Origin: Bursaphelenchus xylophilus
Lineage: Eukaryota; Nematoda; Chromadorea; Rhabditida; Aphelenchoididae
Direction of reading: 5' to 3'
Assembly: GCA_904066235.2 (NCBI GenBank)
Contig: CAJFCV020000006.1
Span: 682,001 to 746,000, forward strand
DNA: 64,000 bases
Shown here in pieces: positions 1 through 11,162 of the stretch. The notes beneath the pieces are model-generated. The model was given only the letters and a program-made list of their open reading frames with translations. It was not told where the DNA came from and made no database searches. Both the position numbers and the translations under genes were made by a program. Every line of letters begins with the position of its first letter. The stretch's first letter is position 1.

Positions 1-3000
1 AATCAAAGAAATCTTACTCGGTCTCTTGAACATGTCCAACATTCTCTTTGTGATCACAAATCCTCCGCCAATATTGACTGCGGATAAGAATGTGGCCCCC
101 AATGCGAGGGATTGAGCCGTTGTGGATGGAAGAAGCCCTCCGCCCATCAAGCAAATCCCGCCGGCAGCGGTGAGACCGGAAATGGCGTTGGTAACGGACA
201 TGAGTGGCGAATGCAGAGCCGGCTTCACGTCCCAGACAGTGTGGTAGCCTGAAAGTTGAGGGTGACATTTTATACGGTGCTATTCTTTTGGGGACGTTTT
301 ATACGATGGAAATATTTTAGTGGTCATTTTATACGATAATAACTTTTGGAGGACGTTTTATACGATAAAAGGTACATGTGGTGACATTTTATACGAAAAA
401 ACTTTGGTGACATTTTATACTATAAAAAATGTCTTTTCAGGACATTTTATACAATAAAAAATTTCACTGTCTCTATCGAAAAGTTATTGTAGGAGACGTT
501 TCATACGACGAAGAAATTTTTGTAGACATTTTATACGACAGATTATTTTTGATGACATTTTATAAGCCCAAGAATTTTGAGACAGTTTATACGATGAGAC
601 AAATACATGGCGACATTTTATAAGAAAAAAATTTGGTGACATTTTATGCGACAAAAACGTCTTGGGGGACATCTTATACGATAAAAAATCTCACACATCT
701 TATTGAACAAAATCTCAGGCGACATGTTATACGACGAACAAAGTTTTTTTACACACAAAAATAAATTTTTTAAATTCCAAAACCCACCAACAATCGTAGA
801 AAGTCCAAAAACGGTAGCAGTATGACTAAACGCGGCATTTGGACTTATTGCACCTAAAGATGTGACTCCAGTCAGTCCTCCAGTGTAATAAAACGCCTTT
901 CGCAGCGTGTCTCTGTACGGATTCGGGACAACTTCAGCTTTTTTCACTTCAGGCTCCGACTTTTTATCGACTTTCTTAACCTGAATTGGAGGTGCTGGCC
1001 ATAATAATTCGCCTTTGTGAAGAACAATAGAGCCTCTGGTGACTTCGTCGTCCAAATTCACGTAAAAATTCTCCTTTCCGTCGCCTGAAAATCGAAGAAA
1101 ATCGAAAAAAATCCAAAAAATTTTGAAAATTTCCCAAAAATGCTTCGAAAAAATCCGATAAATCTCTAAAGCTGCCTACCTAGACTGAGCAAAAATTTTG
1201 TGATATTATTTGAGTATAAAGTTGAGCTTTGGGTTGGAAGTTTAGCCGCCAAATTGGTATATCCGATATGAGTAACCCCGTTTTCGGAAGTGTATACTAT
1301 TCCGGGCTTGGTTGTTTCCACATTGCCACCATTTTCAGCGGCCAAATCGACGATTACACTTCCAGGTTTCATCATATTCACCATGTCCTGCAAGAAAATT
1401 AATAGAAATGAAAAAAATTGAAAAAAAAACTCAAATAAATGTGAAAAAAAGGCATAAAATAAGATAAATTACATTTAAAAACATGATATAATAAGCAAAT
1501 ATTTCAAAAAGTAATACTTTTCCAACAAAAAATACTATTTCCATCCATTTCAAGGGCAAAATATTCGTACCCGCGCCGCTCAGCAACTTGCCGGTTTTCA
1601 AGACCGACGCGCTAACCACTCGGCTATACAGACACGTGACCACAGCCCTTTCCACTGCGGTGTTCCTCCGTTTTTTTTCGGAAAGAGAGAGGGTTTTTAT
1701 GCATTCTTTTTTGGAAAAAGAGAGTTTTCTCCTATTTTGCCTGAGGGAAAATACTAAAAATGAATGTGTAAGAGTGCAAAAGACTTCAAAAAGATATTAC
1801 CACCAAATTTTTAAAAACAATGGCCGATTATTTTCGAAAAAACCTGAAAAAATATCAAAAAGTCTCGTTTTTACCTTTGTAATCAGTAATGGAGCTTTTT
1901 TGTTGGGAATCAAGGCAGTGGTGATGATAATATCGACATCTTGGCATTGTTTTTCGAACAATTCTTTCTCGGCCTTCAAAAATTCAGGGCTCATTTCCTT
2001 GGCATATCCACCTTGGCCCTCGTCCAATTCGAGGCCTTTTAGCTGAAAAAAAGCAAATTAAAGTTAAAAAATATAGAAAATAAACCTTTATGAGGCGAAA
2101 TTTGTTAATTTTTTTCCTGAAAATTTCAAAAAAAAATTTTTTTTATTTTTATTTTCCGATTTTTTCCAATTTTTTTTAAATCAAATTAAAATAAAAAAAA
2201 TATAGAAAAAAAACTTTTATGAGGCAAAATTTGTTAATTTTTTTCTAAAACTAAAAAATTTTTTTTTTTATTTTTAAAATTTTTTGTGCTCAATCAACTT
2301 TCTCTCACCTCCAAATACTCCCCTCCCAGCGAGACAATCTGCTCTTTTGTCGCTGGTCTTGTATCGAACGCTCGCACAATAGCTCCCAAATTCTTGGCCG
2401 TTCCAATTGCACTAAGTCCAGCCACTCCGGCACCAATCACCAGCACCTTAGCTGGAGGAATCCGGCCGGCAGCGGTGATTTGGCCGCCGAAAAAGCGACC
2501 GAAATGATTGCCGGCCTCGATTACGGCTTTGTAGCCAGCAATATTGGCCATGGAAGAGAGGGCGTCGAATATCTGGAAAAAATATTTTTAGGTCTGAAAA
2601 ATATAAAAAATGAAAAAAAACATATTAAAAAATAAAAAAATAAAAAAAATAAAAAAATTAGATCCAAAAAATATAAAAAATCAAAAAATTAAAAAAAAAT
2701 ATAAACAATTGAGAAAAAAATGAATAAAAAAATTTAAATAACCAAAAAATTATAGATCAAAAAATTTTAAAAACCATACCTGCGCCCTCGAAATTCTCGG
2801 AATAAGTTCCATTCCAAAAACAGTGGCATTTTTCTTTTTCAATTCCTCCAAAACATCCTTATTCGCCACAGGATTGAAGAATGAAATCAACGTTCCCTCC
2901 TGACGAAACTGCCCAGTCTCTTTGATAATTGGGGCCCTGACCTAAAACCGAAAGTAAAAAAAGCAAATGTCTGGGTGAAATATTCCTTCAATAAGCTAAA

Positions 3001-4084
3001 AACGTAATTAGATGTAATGCTCGAGACATAAAGCTTAAAAAAATTTCGTAAGATTTTACATGGGTCTTAAAAAGGCATTATAAGCATTATAAGTCTGTCG
3101 GGGAAATAATAAGCACTCTGTTGCAACGAAAATCGCATCACCGCTTAGGAAATTAATTGTGGCGCGGTAAAATCAAAATGCTTTTCACTTCATCCACGGG
3201 GTCGTCACACCAAAAATGTGCTCATTATTTTCCCGACAGACTGATATAAGATATCTCCAAACTTTTTTTATCGTATAAAATGTCCCCTAAATTAAAATTT
3301 CTAATAATTTTTCAATTTTTTATCCGAAGATGCCTTAAAATCTCAATAAAATTTTTCTGCAAGTTTCATCAAAATAGGCATACAAAAAGTTCTCAACTTA
3401 CCTTCAAAAGAATGTCGGATTTGAAAACATCGTTGACATTGGTGACCTTCGCCCCCGCCTTGTCATATTCTTCGTTGTAAAACGAGGCTTTCGCGCCGGA
3501 ATTCTCTTCGACGACCACTTGAAAGCCCTTTTGTGTTAGTGTTGCCACGGAACTGGGGGTGATCGCTACTCGGGTTTCTCCTGAAAAACAGAAATAATAT
3601 TGTTTCCTTCAGCCTGTCGGAAAAATAATGAGCACTCTGACGCTCTGCCGATCGCGTCGCTGAAGCGAAAAGCAATTTAATTTTGCTGCTACAGAATTCA
3701 TTTTCTCAGCGGACAGAGGCCTCATTATTTTCCCGACAAACTGATAGTGCGTTTACAAAGTCGCTGTAGTGATTTTGGCGACACACACCGTGCAAAAAGA
3801 CCGTCAGGTTGCAAGCGACAGCCCAAAAAAGCCAAAGCCGAAAATTGCACAGTGCAAAGGGAACTTTTGTCTTTTCACAATGCATGTCGCAAAAATCACT
3901 TCATCGCCTTTGCTACTCCGTTAGAAGGCCATACAACGCCATTAAGATTACCTTCGACAACCTCTTTGGCAACTCCAACCACCAAGTTCTTGTAGGGCAC
4001 TTGATTCGCTGAAGCAAACTGGCGATTTGCAAGTACGTAATAAACATTTCGGTAGTGTTGGAGTTTGAGCTTCCGTGGCAACAT
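1..4084 (-). CDS. nnt-1: NAD(P) transhydrogenase, mitochondrial (5' part, runs off the window start)
   Basis: Proton-translocating transhydrogenase of the inner mitochondrial membrane, which uses the proton gradient to make NADPH from NADH. Eight exons are visible: 4084-3952, 3580-3402, 2941-2780, 2572-2309, 2042-1875, 1387-1180, 1084-788 and 248 to beyond base 1, coding about 553 residues, roughly half of the family's usual length. The chosen ATG begins a basic, acid-free leader (MLPRKLKLQ) fitting a mitochondrial transit peptide. Next come the alanine-dehydrogenase-like NAD domain with the Rossmann motif GAGVAGL near residue 205, a conserved [10 protein letters not shown] segment in exon 6, and the start of the membrane domain ([13 protein letters not shown]) in exon 8. 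The introns carry a tandem repeat (250-735), two short inverted-repeat elements and a tRNA relic. The rest of the membrane domain and the NADP domain lie outside the window. Orthology is very likely; the exact exon ends are my inference. Confidence 0.93.
250..740. repeat. Degenerate tandem repeat in the last visible nnt-1 intron
   Basis: The intron between 787 and 249 is almost entirely a head-to-tail array of a short motif close to GACATTTTATACGATAAAA, repeated at spacings of roughly 28-60 bases with point changes. No uniform spacers are present, so this is a minisatellite and not a CRISPR array. It contains no splice-like exon. Confidence 0.8.
1550..1633 (-). pseudogene. tRNA-Ser(UGA)-like relic
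   Basis: Read on the minus strand from 1633 the sequence has a tRNA-like start (GTCTGTA), a D arm with GCCGAGTGGTTAGCGC, an anticodon stem around the loop CTTGAAA (anticodon TGA at 1600-1598) and a serine-type long variable arm (AAGTTGCTGAGCGGC). The T arm has decayed (GGGTACGAAT where GGTTCGAAT is expected) and no 3' acceptor strand pairing with GTCTGTA follows. It lies inside an nnt-1 intron (1388-1874), on the coding strand. I call it a degraded tRNA gene copy. Confidence 0.6.
3092..3242. mobile_element. Short inverted-repeat element, family A
   Basis: Starts AGTCTGTCGGG and ends CCCGACAGACT, with an inner GAGCAC...GTGCTCATTATTTTC pairing, about 150 bp and no ORF. It looks like a non-autonomous DNA element (MITE). 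It lies in the nnt-1 intron 3401-2942. The same family recurs at 3611, 42928, 44952, 46179 and 61048, with fragments elsewhere. Confidence 0.75.
3611..3742. mobile_element. Short inverted-repeat element, family A
   Basis: Second copy of family A (AGCCTGTCGGAAAAATAATG ... ATTTTCCCGACAAACT) in the first nnt-1 intron, with more mismatches between the arms than the copy at 3092. Confidence 0.7.
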
Positions 4085-4426
4085 AAGGCTGAGAATTGAT
4101 GAATTTAGAATTAGCAGTCCGCAGAACAAACAGGAATTTTGAAAAAGCGCAGAAATATTCGCAGGATGGGAAAAGAAACATGCAAAAATGTGAGTAAATA
4201 ACAAAACCATTGAACATTGACTGCTTTGTTTAGAAGCAAAACACACAAACTCAAAGCAAATCGCTCCGAAACCACAAAGCATGAAACTTTTGTCTTTTTT
4301 TCAAGTACCAATAAAAGCTGATAAAGATATGTAAATTTAGAAGGTTGAGAAACCTTTTAGAACTTTTAACCAAATTTCTGAAGGTGCTCAGATTTTGTAA
4401 CAATTTTGCCTTATAAGTTATAGCTA

Positions 4427-4890
4427 ACAAGTGAAGTACCCCAAGTACGACGCTCAGATTTTCTTTAAATGTTGCACACACGTCGGTCATGCACTAAGCA
4501 TCAAGTCGTGAAAGTTTTAGCTTGCGCTTTTCAAGCGCCGCCGATGTATTGAACGATCTTTGCCGCCGAGAGAGTACACTAAACGCGGGGAGCTATCTGA
4601 TGAGGATAGAAAAACACTTTTTGATCATAACCTTGCTAGCCTCGCACGGAAAAAAATTGATTTTTTTTTTGTGGAAACATTACCCTCTATGGTAGTAGAA
4701 ATAGGCATGAGACTTTTTGTGCCGAAATTTTCCAAAAAGTGTCAAATTTTCGCCATTTTTCAATCCAAAAATCTCGGTTGTTTCTGCAAAGCGCGAACTA
4801 GGATACTCGCATAGATTTTTCAAAAAATTATTCTAAATTTGTGGCAAGTTTCATCAAAATATGAGCGTCGCAATTGGGGTACTTCCCTTG
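4427..4890. mobile_element. Inverted-repeat element, family C
   Basis: Begins ACAAGTGAAGTACCCCAAGT and ends with the inverse GGGGTACTTCCCTTGT. The outer arms share GCGACGCTCAGATTTT-like sequence. About 460 bp, no coding capacity. A better preserved copy is at 19634-20084. Confidence 0.7.
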
Positions 4891-5942
4891 TAAGTCACGC
4901 GTAAAATTTCCAAAAATTCAAGCTCGCATTCTGCAGCGCAGCCGAAGGTACTAAAGGACCTTTGTCGGCGAGAGAGTACCACAAAGAAGGAGAGCGGTCA
5001 GAGAGCGAAACGTTTTGTGGCCGTATCTTTGTGGAAAAATAGGTTTTGTGAACATATTGCAGGCCACAATGCACCTTTTTTTTGGCTCTGCAAAATGCAA
5101 AAATTTTTCGATTTTTGTCGAGTTTTGATATAGAAAAGTCTCGGAAATTTCTATAAAGCGCGTGCTGAGAATTCTGCACACAACACAAAACGAAAATTTA
5201 GCATAGGAAACATTCTTTTCTATGCTAAACAAATCGCACCTTTGTCAATTATCGACTTGAAAAACACGATGATTTTGGCAAAGCGCGAGCTAATCTTCGA
5301 AAAATCTCAATTTTTCTCAAGTTTCATCAAAATCCAAGCGTCAAAAAAATCATCTAAACGATAATAATTTTTGATCGAAACCCACAAATCTTTCATCAAA
5401 AACGCGTTCGCAAAATCCCTTCAAATAACCTTTCTAATCTTTTTTCGCCCAAAAAATAACCGCCGCTTCGTTATTTTCGCCATTTTCGGGGAGTAATAAA
5501 CAAGAAAAAGATCAAAGTTCTCCCTTCTTTGCCAGCTATCAAACAACAAACAGTTGGGATCGAGGGGAAACGAGTGGACAGAGAGAAAATGTTGGGGTTT
5601 TCCATGTGACTGGGAGAAAAAATAAGCAAAGGGCAACCTTATCAGGGCGAGTTCAGTGAGTTTTCGGTGTGTTTGGCTGTAAAAAAAATAGTACTTTTGG
5701 GGGGAAAAAACTGCAGAAATAATAAAAAAATGAGTTAAAAAATTCGGATCTGCATTTGTTATAGTGAGAAGTCGTCTTATAAAGACTCAATTTGAACAAA
5801 AAAATTGTGAATTTTGAGGAGGAAAATGCTCAATGTTCAACGCTAAAATTTTGATGAAATTTTGGGCCAATTTCCTAATTTTGACCCAAGTTCCCTAAGG
5901 CAAGCGGCAACTTTTTTGATCCCAATTTAAAATTACGGATCC

Positions 5943-6572
5943 TCAACTCCAATCAACAACAATTCTCACTGATTTAATCTGCAAAACATTGCTTTCCGAC
6001 CCCTCCAAAGTGACGCTCTGACCAATTCCCCCAGCCAAACGGAACACCACGTGTTTTCGCTCCATCTTCCTCCTATTTTTCGGCCTCAAAACAAATGAAA
6101 CACTTGGCCCAGAATACTCAAAAATCATTGGCGAAGAGCAAAGGTATAGGAAAAGTTCAACGTTACCTGAAGGCAAGGGTGCTGTCGACTTTTGAAAATC
6201 AACCGAAACTGCGAAAACTTGCTCCCAAAACCTCATGATTTTAGGAGCAAAAAAACCTTGGGAAAACAGAAAAATAGTTGTTTTTTGTCCTCGAAAAAGA
6301 CGCAAAACGTGCTCGGCCGTTCTCTTCTTGTGACCAAAACAACCTCCTTCCATTTTTTTGCTCTCTCTATCTTGTTTGTTTGGCCAGATAAAATGAAAAA
6401 TAAATTTGAATTTTGTTTTGCCATATATGGCGATTATTGTTAAGGGCGTAACAAGGCCTCTGATGACATAGTCGTTTGAAGAGCTTACTATCAGTTCGTC
6501 TGGAAAATATTGTGGATTCGTCGCGCCTCGATCGCTTTGCCACGTTTTGCGATTTTCTGCGGGAATCCACAT
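5943..6572 (-). CDS. Doubtful ORF; possible terminal exon of an unknown gene
   Basis: An open minus-strand frame of 209 codons. Its first part overlaps a transposon terminus and its middle part looks like ordinary AT-rich intron. The last 75 or so codons (about 6176-5943) are more gene-like: a CTTCAG acceptor, balanced composition, β-strand-like segments such as KHVVFRLAGGIGQSVTLEG and a clean stop. I do not recognise the protein. It could be the last exon of a gene whose other exons I cannot find, or chance. Confidence 0.25.
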   Translation of the reverse strand: MWIPAENRKTWQSDRGATNPQYFPDELIVSSSNDYVIRGLVTPLTIIAIYGKTKFKFIFHFIWPNKQDRESKKMEGGCFGHKKRTAEHVLRLFRGQKTTIFLFSQGFFAPKIMRFWEQVFAVSVDFQKSTAPLPSGNVELFLYLCSSPMIFEYSGPSVSFVLRPKNRRKMERKHVVFRLAGGIGQSVTLEGSESNVLQIKSVRIVVDWS

Positions 6573-6851
6573 TATTTCCCCGACAGACTGATATCTTCGG
6601 CTTTCTTGGTCTCAAATTCTAATTGCTTTTGCGGCGCTTGTATTTATCAAGTTTCAAATTTTCGCGTGTCCAAAATTTGACTTCCAAATCCGCAATCAAG
6701 TTAATCAGCACGAGAGGCTACAATTCATTTTCAAAGATTAATAATTTGGTGAGTGTTGAAGCCAACTCACATTAGTTGAAAATCACACGTAGATGCTTGA
6801 CTAAGAGGTCGAGTCCAGGAAAGCCGGCGAAACTAAAGGTCAAAGAATTGC

Positions 6852-6860
6852 TATATAAAT
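6852..6860 (+). promoter_or_regulatory. TATA box of the 6896 gene
   Basis: TATATAAAT sits 44 bases before the chosen ATG. This spacing puts transcription start close to 6884, one reason to prefer the ATG at 6896 over the one at 6884. Confidence 0.55.
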
Positions 6861-6895
6861 GAGACCAGGCCCAAATTTTCTATATGCTCTCGACC

Positions 6896-7884
6896 ATGAA
6901 GTTTGTGGTTGGATTGGTATTTCTTGCCGCGGCAGTCGCTGCGCAAGACGACGACAGCAGCGACGGCGACGACTTGGCTTCATGCCTCAGTGATTGTATG
7001 GATTTAGCAGTCAGCGACTCTCAGCAGGTTCAATCGAATCAATTCACTAGCATCTGCAGGTGCGTTTAGAGCCATAAATTTGCTGGATTTTACAGATCAA
7101 AGGGCACGATGATTCGGGCTGGAAAAAAATATAGAAAAACTTGTCAGTTATCCTCTGAACATTCGCGATATAGTATTCCTATGAAATCATTTCAGAACCT
7201 ATGAAGAAACCGCTGAGTGTATCAACAGCTGTAATCCCAGCAGTCGGGCTTGGTGGCAAGTTGGGCGCGATTTGATTGACAATTGCAACGCTTTGTTGAA
7301 CACTGCGATCAACCAAAATCAACCTTGCTATAGGCGAAATCTCCAGAGAGCTCAGAGCAGTTGCGACAATAAGTGCTCTTTGGGGAACGGAGTCAGCCTC
7401 TGGGACGATCAGAATCAAGATCGCTATTGTTTGTAAGTTATATAGGTGAAGTCGGAATGATTGAATATGATATTTTGTTACTGTCTTCTAGCCCTTGATT
7501 GATCAGGTATTTTGTGGTAAAATATGAACATGTATCGTATCAAACAAAGTCAATTTCAGCGCCAACAACTGCTTTATGGACTGTCTGACCTCCAGTCTGA
7601 ACCGCGCTTGCGGAACCGCCGGTACCGACCTCGCCAACGTCTTCTTCTCCCCCTATGACACCATTTACAACTCTCCGGTCCTGTGGGACATCTACAACGA
7701 TGCGACCGAAGACGTCGAGCCATGGTGTCGTCCCTACTTTTACGACCAACAACCGGGAACTGGAAACAATGGCGGGGATGGAGTTGGAATCAATTCCGTT
7801 TTAATTCCCGCTGATTCCGGTTCCGGAGGCCAGAGCCGTCCGACTTTGCCAGCGAACCAAAGACCAAGCAGGGGTTCGAAATAA
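6896..7884 (+). CDS. Secreted cysteine-rich protein with repeated C-x3-C motifs, unknown function
   Basis: Three exons: 6896-7059, 7196-7432 and 7560-7884, coding about 241 residues. An in-frame ATG at 6884 exists, but starting at 6896 gives a clean signal peptide (MKFVVGLVFLAAAVAA) and a sensible distance to the TATA box. An acidic stretch (DDDSSDGDD) follows. The mature part carries at least four C-x3-C motifs (CLSDC, CINSC, CDNKC, CFMDC), a pattern seen in disulphide-linked helical hairpins, and ends in a Gly/Pro/Ser-rich basic tail. A poly(A) signal AATAAA lies at 7916-7921. I do not recognise the family; export from the cell is the only supported statement. The gene converges with another secreted-protein gene at 8297-9037. 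Confidence 0.8.
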
Positions 7885-8296
7885 ACCTTGTTTTGATTCA
7901 TAATTTTTATTGAAGAATAAATTCTGTGGCTTAGAATGTCAAGCACGTGAAATAGTTCAAAATTTCATCCGATCAACGCTTATTTGATGGTGTTTCATGC
8001 CCGCTCATGCTTAAGTCGCCAGTGTTATTTGGCAGACTTGCCTCGGGGTTTAAATATGATCGGTAATTGGGGAATTTTTTCACGAAGGTATTTCCATTAT
8101 CAGTGATTCACGATTTCTTTTGGGCACGGCCACATATACGGATGCGGACACTACAACTTAAAGATGGCTGTTTTGGCTTCTCAGTTCATAATTTTGTAAG
8201 AATGACCTCTCTGTAATTCTGTTCGCTTATTTTTATTAATCGTTATTAAAAATGAATTATTAAAATATTACAATGGCAATAACCACTCACAACACC
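7885..8296. other. Spacer between convergent genes
   Basis: Holds the poly(A) signal of the upstream gene (7916-7921). No gene, RNA or repeat of known family seen. Confidence 0.5.
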
Positions 8297-9037
8297 TTAT
8301 ACAAGCCTTCGGCGTGACAAAGTTTTGGGCTTCTTTAAGCCTTTCAACGAATTCTCAAGTTTGAAAAATCTCCGTTGCATGTGAAGTGAGCGCCGACGCC
8401 GATGGAGCGCGAAATACCTGCGGCGATAGCAGCAGGGGCCGCAGCATTGTTGGCCGTCAAAGTCGGGGCCGCATCCGTCATTGGGGCAGTAGTCGGGACA
8501 ACAGTCGGGGCCCGGCTGCATTCCATTCGAGGGGCCTTGGAAGGAGCCGCAGTTGTTGTTGTTTGGTCGGCAGAAAGTCATCTCTTTGCCGGTTGGAATA
8601 AGGACTTGTCCAAGTGGAATAAACGTCGCTAAAGCAAAGAAATTCGACTACGTTTAGTGGTTGTGAAAGCCAAACTGATTGAGCGGCAACTTACTGTTAG
8701 AACCGGGCGGAACATGCGCTAGATTCTTCAACGCTTTCACCATGTTGTTTCCCAAGCAATTTGTGGGCACAGAGAATGCATTCGGATTACAGGGCGCCCC
8801 ATATCTTTCATCTATGATCTCTCGATTCTCTTCGTCTCCGTTTCCGTACGGCGTGTTACCGTAAGACCCGCCACCATAGCCTCCTCCACTTCGGAAGCGG
8901 GGCGCGAAATTGTTGTATGGATTGTTGTAGCCGTTGAGCCAGGCGGTGCAAATATTCGGGAGTATTAGGAGAAAGGTGGTGGAGAAGAGATTACAACCAA
9001 TGTGTCTCGACTGGCATCTTAATGTTGACATTACCAC
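8297..9037 (-). CDS. Secreted Gly/Tyr/Asn-rich protein with a cysteine-dense C-terminus, unknown function
   Basis: Two exons, 9037-8695 and 8628-8297, coding about 224 residues. The N-terminus has a hydrophobic stretch (FSTTFLLILPNICTAW) fitting a signal peptide. A Gly/Asn/Tyr-rich region (GGGYGGGSYGN) and a conserved-looking FSVPTNCLGNNMVKALKNLA segment follow. Exon 2 is packed with cysteines, including CCPDYCPNDGC, QQCCGPCCYRRR, and ends in a strongly basic tail (RRYFALHRRRRS). The basic tail contains dibasic sites that proteases could cut. I do not recognise the family. The gene is convergent with 6896-7884 and may belong to the same broad class of exported nematode proteins. Confidence 0.72.
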
Positions 9038-10836
9038 ATGAAAATGGAGAATGAGGGCTGAAAATGATAAAGAGCATGTCTAGAGCTGTTGCAGTTACTC
9101 AATTTTACAATGCATAAGCCGGGGAATGTGAGTGGGAATCGGGAGTTTGATGACTTTAATCACAAAAAATTCGGTACCAAGCGAGTATACGTATGTCCCA
9201 AAAAGGGATGTCAAAGAAAGATCAACCGTATGTAACTAACAATAAGCAACGAATGGTTTCCAGTCTTCGCATGGAGGTGAACACACGCTATTTATGAAGA
9301 ATACAGTACCTAGTTTACAAAATTCCCCGCACTGAAAAAGCCTCGCCAGCAACTCCCGTTCGCCCACGGATCCGCATCCCTATTCCTGGTCAAATAGTTC
9401 CTCGCGTGAACGGGAATATCCCAATTTATAGGGGCTGCTGCGATCGGAAAACAAACCGAGATGGACTGCGCAACAAATTACACAGTCGAGGAAGTTATTA
9501 GCATCCTGTTGTTGAACCCGACGTACGTTTCTTGCGCTTGTGGATTTACGAACGCAATAGCCGAAAAACTGAGAGCCGAGACTTTTATAAAATTTGTGAG
9601 CTGTGGAAATAGACATAACACATTTCATGCCAACTAGAGATTGCCACGGCTCCAGAGCCGGCTCTAGTACAAATAAACCAGCTTGGAAGAGAGTTGATTT
9701 ATTAAAAAACGTTTCAGCTTCTCACTTCGGCAATGGCCTTATCGTAATGTCTCAAATGTTGGGGACAAACGTAGTGGGGAAAAAGACGATTGGGGAAAAG
9801 TACGATTGGGGAAACCGAAAAGTATTATTTTTCTTCCATGCAAATGTCGAAGTTAGGATAATCGAGGGTGCTCATTTCGAAAATGACATTCTTTTTTTTT
9901 GATTCTTACTTTTTTTCTTAAGTAGTACTGTAAAGTAGTAATTTTTGATTTTTTTTCATAAATACTCGATTTAGGGGTTTTCGAGGGTGCTGATTTCGAA
10001 TATCGGGTTTATTTTTTCTGAACATTACTAGTGTTCCTTAAGTAGTACTGCTCAGTACCAATTTTTTTAAAATTTTCGAAAAATACTGGATTTAGGGGAT
10101 TTCGAAGGTGCTGGTTTCGAAAATCATGTTCATTTTTCCTCTAGTACTATATAGTACTATTCTGATACTATATAGTACGAGGTCAAAATATGGCTTTTGA
10201 CGTTAATGGTGTTGTTTTGATGCTTAGTACTCTTCAAAAACACGTTTTAAAGACTTGGTGCTATATAGTACTACCTGATACTATGTAGTACGAGGTGTAA
10301 AGTTGGCCTTTAGGCGTTCGTGGTGTTGTTCTGGTGCTTAGTACGCCTATTTTTACTTCGTACTACATAGTATCAGACAGTCCTATATAGCACCAAGTCT
10401 TTAAAACGTGTTTTTGAAGACTACTAAGCATCAAAACAACACCATTAACGTCAAAAGCCATATTTTCACTTCGTACTATATAGTATCAGAATAGTACTAT
10501 GTAGTACTAGAGGAAAAATTTACATGATTTTCGAAATCAGCACCCTCGAAAACCCCTAAATCGAGTATTTGTGAAAAAAAAATCAAAAATTACTACTTTA
10601 CAGTACTACTTAAGGAAAAAAGTAAGAATCAAAAAAATGAATGTCATTTTCGAAATGAGCACCCTCGATCATCCTAACTTCGACATTTGCATGGAAGAAA
10701 AATAATACTTTTCGGTTTCCCCAATCGTACTTTTCCCCAATCGTCTTTTTCCCCAATCGTCCCTTTCCCCAATCGTCTTTTTCCCCAATCGTCCAACTCC
10801 GGTACTACCCTATGTTAGCCCCCAAATGTTTTTGAT
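9038..10836. other. Spacer with a foldback repeat
   Basis: About 700 bp of unremarkable sequence (9038-9770), then the foldback element at 9775-10800. No coding region is convincing; the 82-codon minus-strand frame around 9380-9628 lacks splice context or recognisable motifs. Confidence 0.5.
9775..10800. mobile_element. Foldback (long inverted-repeat) element
   Basis: Left arm from 9775 (GTGGGGAAAAAGACGATTGG) and right arm ending near 10755 (CCCCAATCGTCTTTTTCCCC) are inverse copies over hundreds of bases with a loop around 10293-10356. The arms include nested small palindromes of the type GTACTATATAGTAC. The left arm carries about 120 bp more, an extra copy of the block holding GGTTTTCGAGGGTGCTGATT. 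Past the right arm the CCCCAATCGTC motif is repeated to about 10800. No ORF. Confidence 0.8.
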
Positions 10837-11162
10837 TTAAAGGTCCCCATGACAGTCGGTTTCGAGATCGTCGTTGTCTTCGCCGTCAGTAGTTGTAGCC
10901 CCAGTGCCTTCACGACCTTCGTTTGAAGCGGTGTTAAAGGCGGCATCACGTTTCTGGGGTGGAGTTCCAACGGCCTTGGCAACGTAGCTGGCTTTTAAGT
11001 TGTTGTAAAGACCGGCTAAAATGGTGTTCTGTAAAATCACAGCATCAGGAGAGTGCAGTACTCACATCCCTGACTTGCAACTCGCTTCAAATTGATATGA
11101 GACTTCTCGCCATTCACTACAACAGCGAGCACCAGCAACACGAGTACAATAACGGAACGCAT
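10837..11162 (-). CDS. Small secreted protein, unknown
   Basis: Proposed two-exon gene of about 91 residues: exon 1 11162-11066 encodes a textbook signal peptide (MRSVIVLVLLVLAVVVNG) and ends at a GT donor. Exon 2 is 11015-10837 using the TTTTAG acceptor; the alternative acceptor 13 bases upstream would put a stop in frame. The mature part is hydrophilic and Thr/Asp/Gly-rich (GTGATTTDGEDNDDLETDC). A TATA-like TTAAATACG lies upstream. No family recognised. The signal peptide is solid; the splice choice is inference. Confidence 0.5.

Larger units (their letters stand above)
4085..6883. other. Repeat-rich spacer between nnt-1 and the first secreted-protein gene
   Basis: AT-rich sequence holding a family C inverted-repeat element (4427-4890), a related diverged stretch up to about 5350 that shares GCAAAGCGCGAGCTA-type segments, one doubtful minus-strand ORF (5943-6572) and a family A terminal fragment (6571-6592, ATTATTTCCCCGACAGACTG). 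The nnt-1 promoter should lie just above 4084; no clear TATA box is visible there. Confidence 0.5.

Noticed and set aside
250..740. CRISPR-like array of short repeats
   Set aside because: Repeat spacing and sequence are irregular, there are no unique equal-length spacers, and the array lies in a eukaryotic intron.
6571..6592. Another full family A element
   Set aside because: Only the right terminus is present; no matching left end could be found upstream.
10837..11040. Intronless 67-codon version of the small secreted protein
   Set aside because: It would start without a signal peptide; an upstream exon with a textbook signal peptide can be joined in frame.
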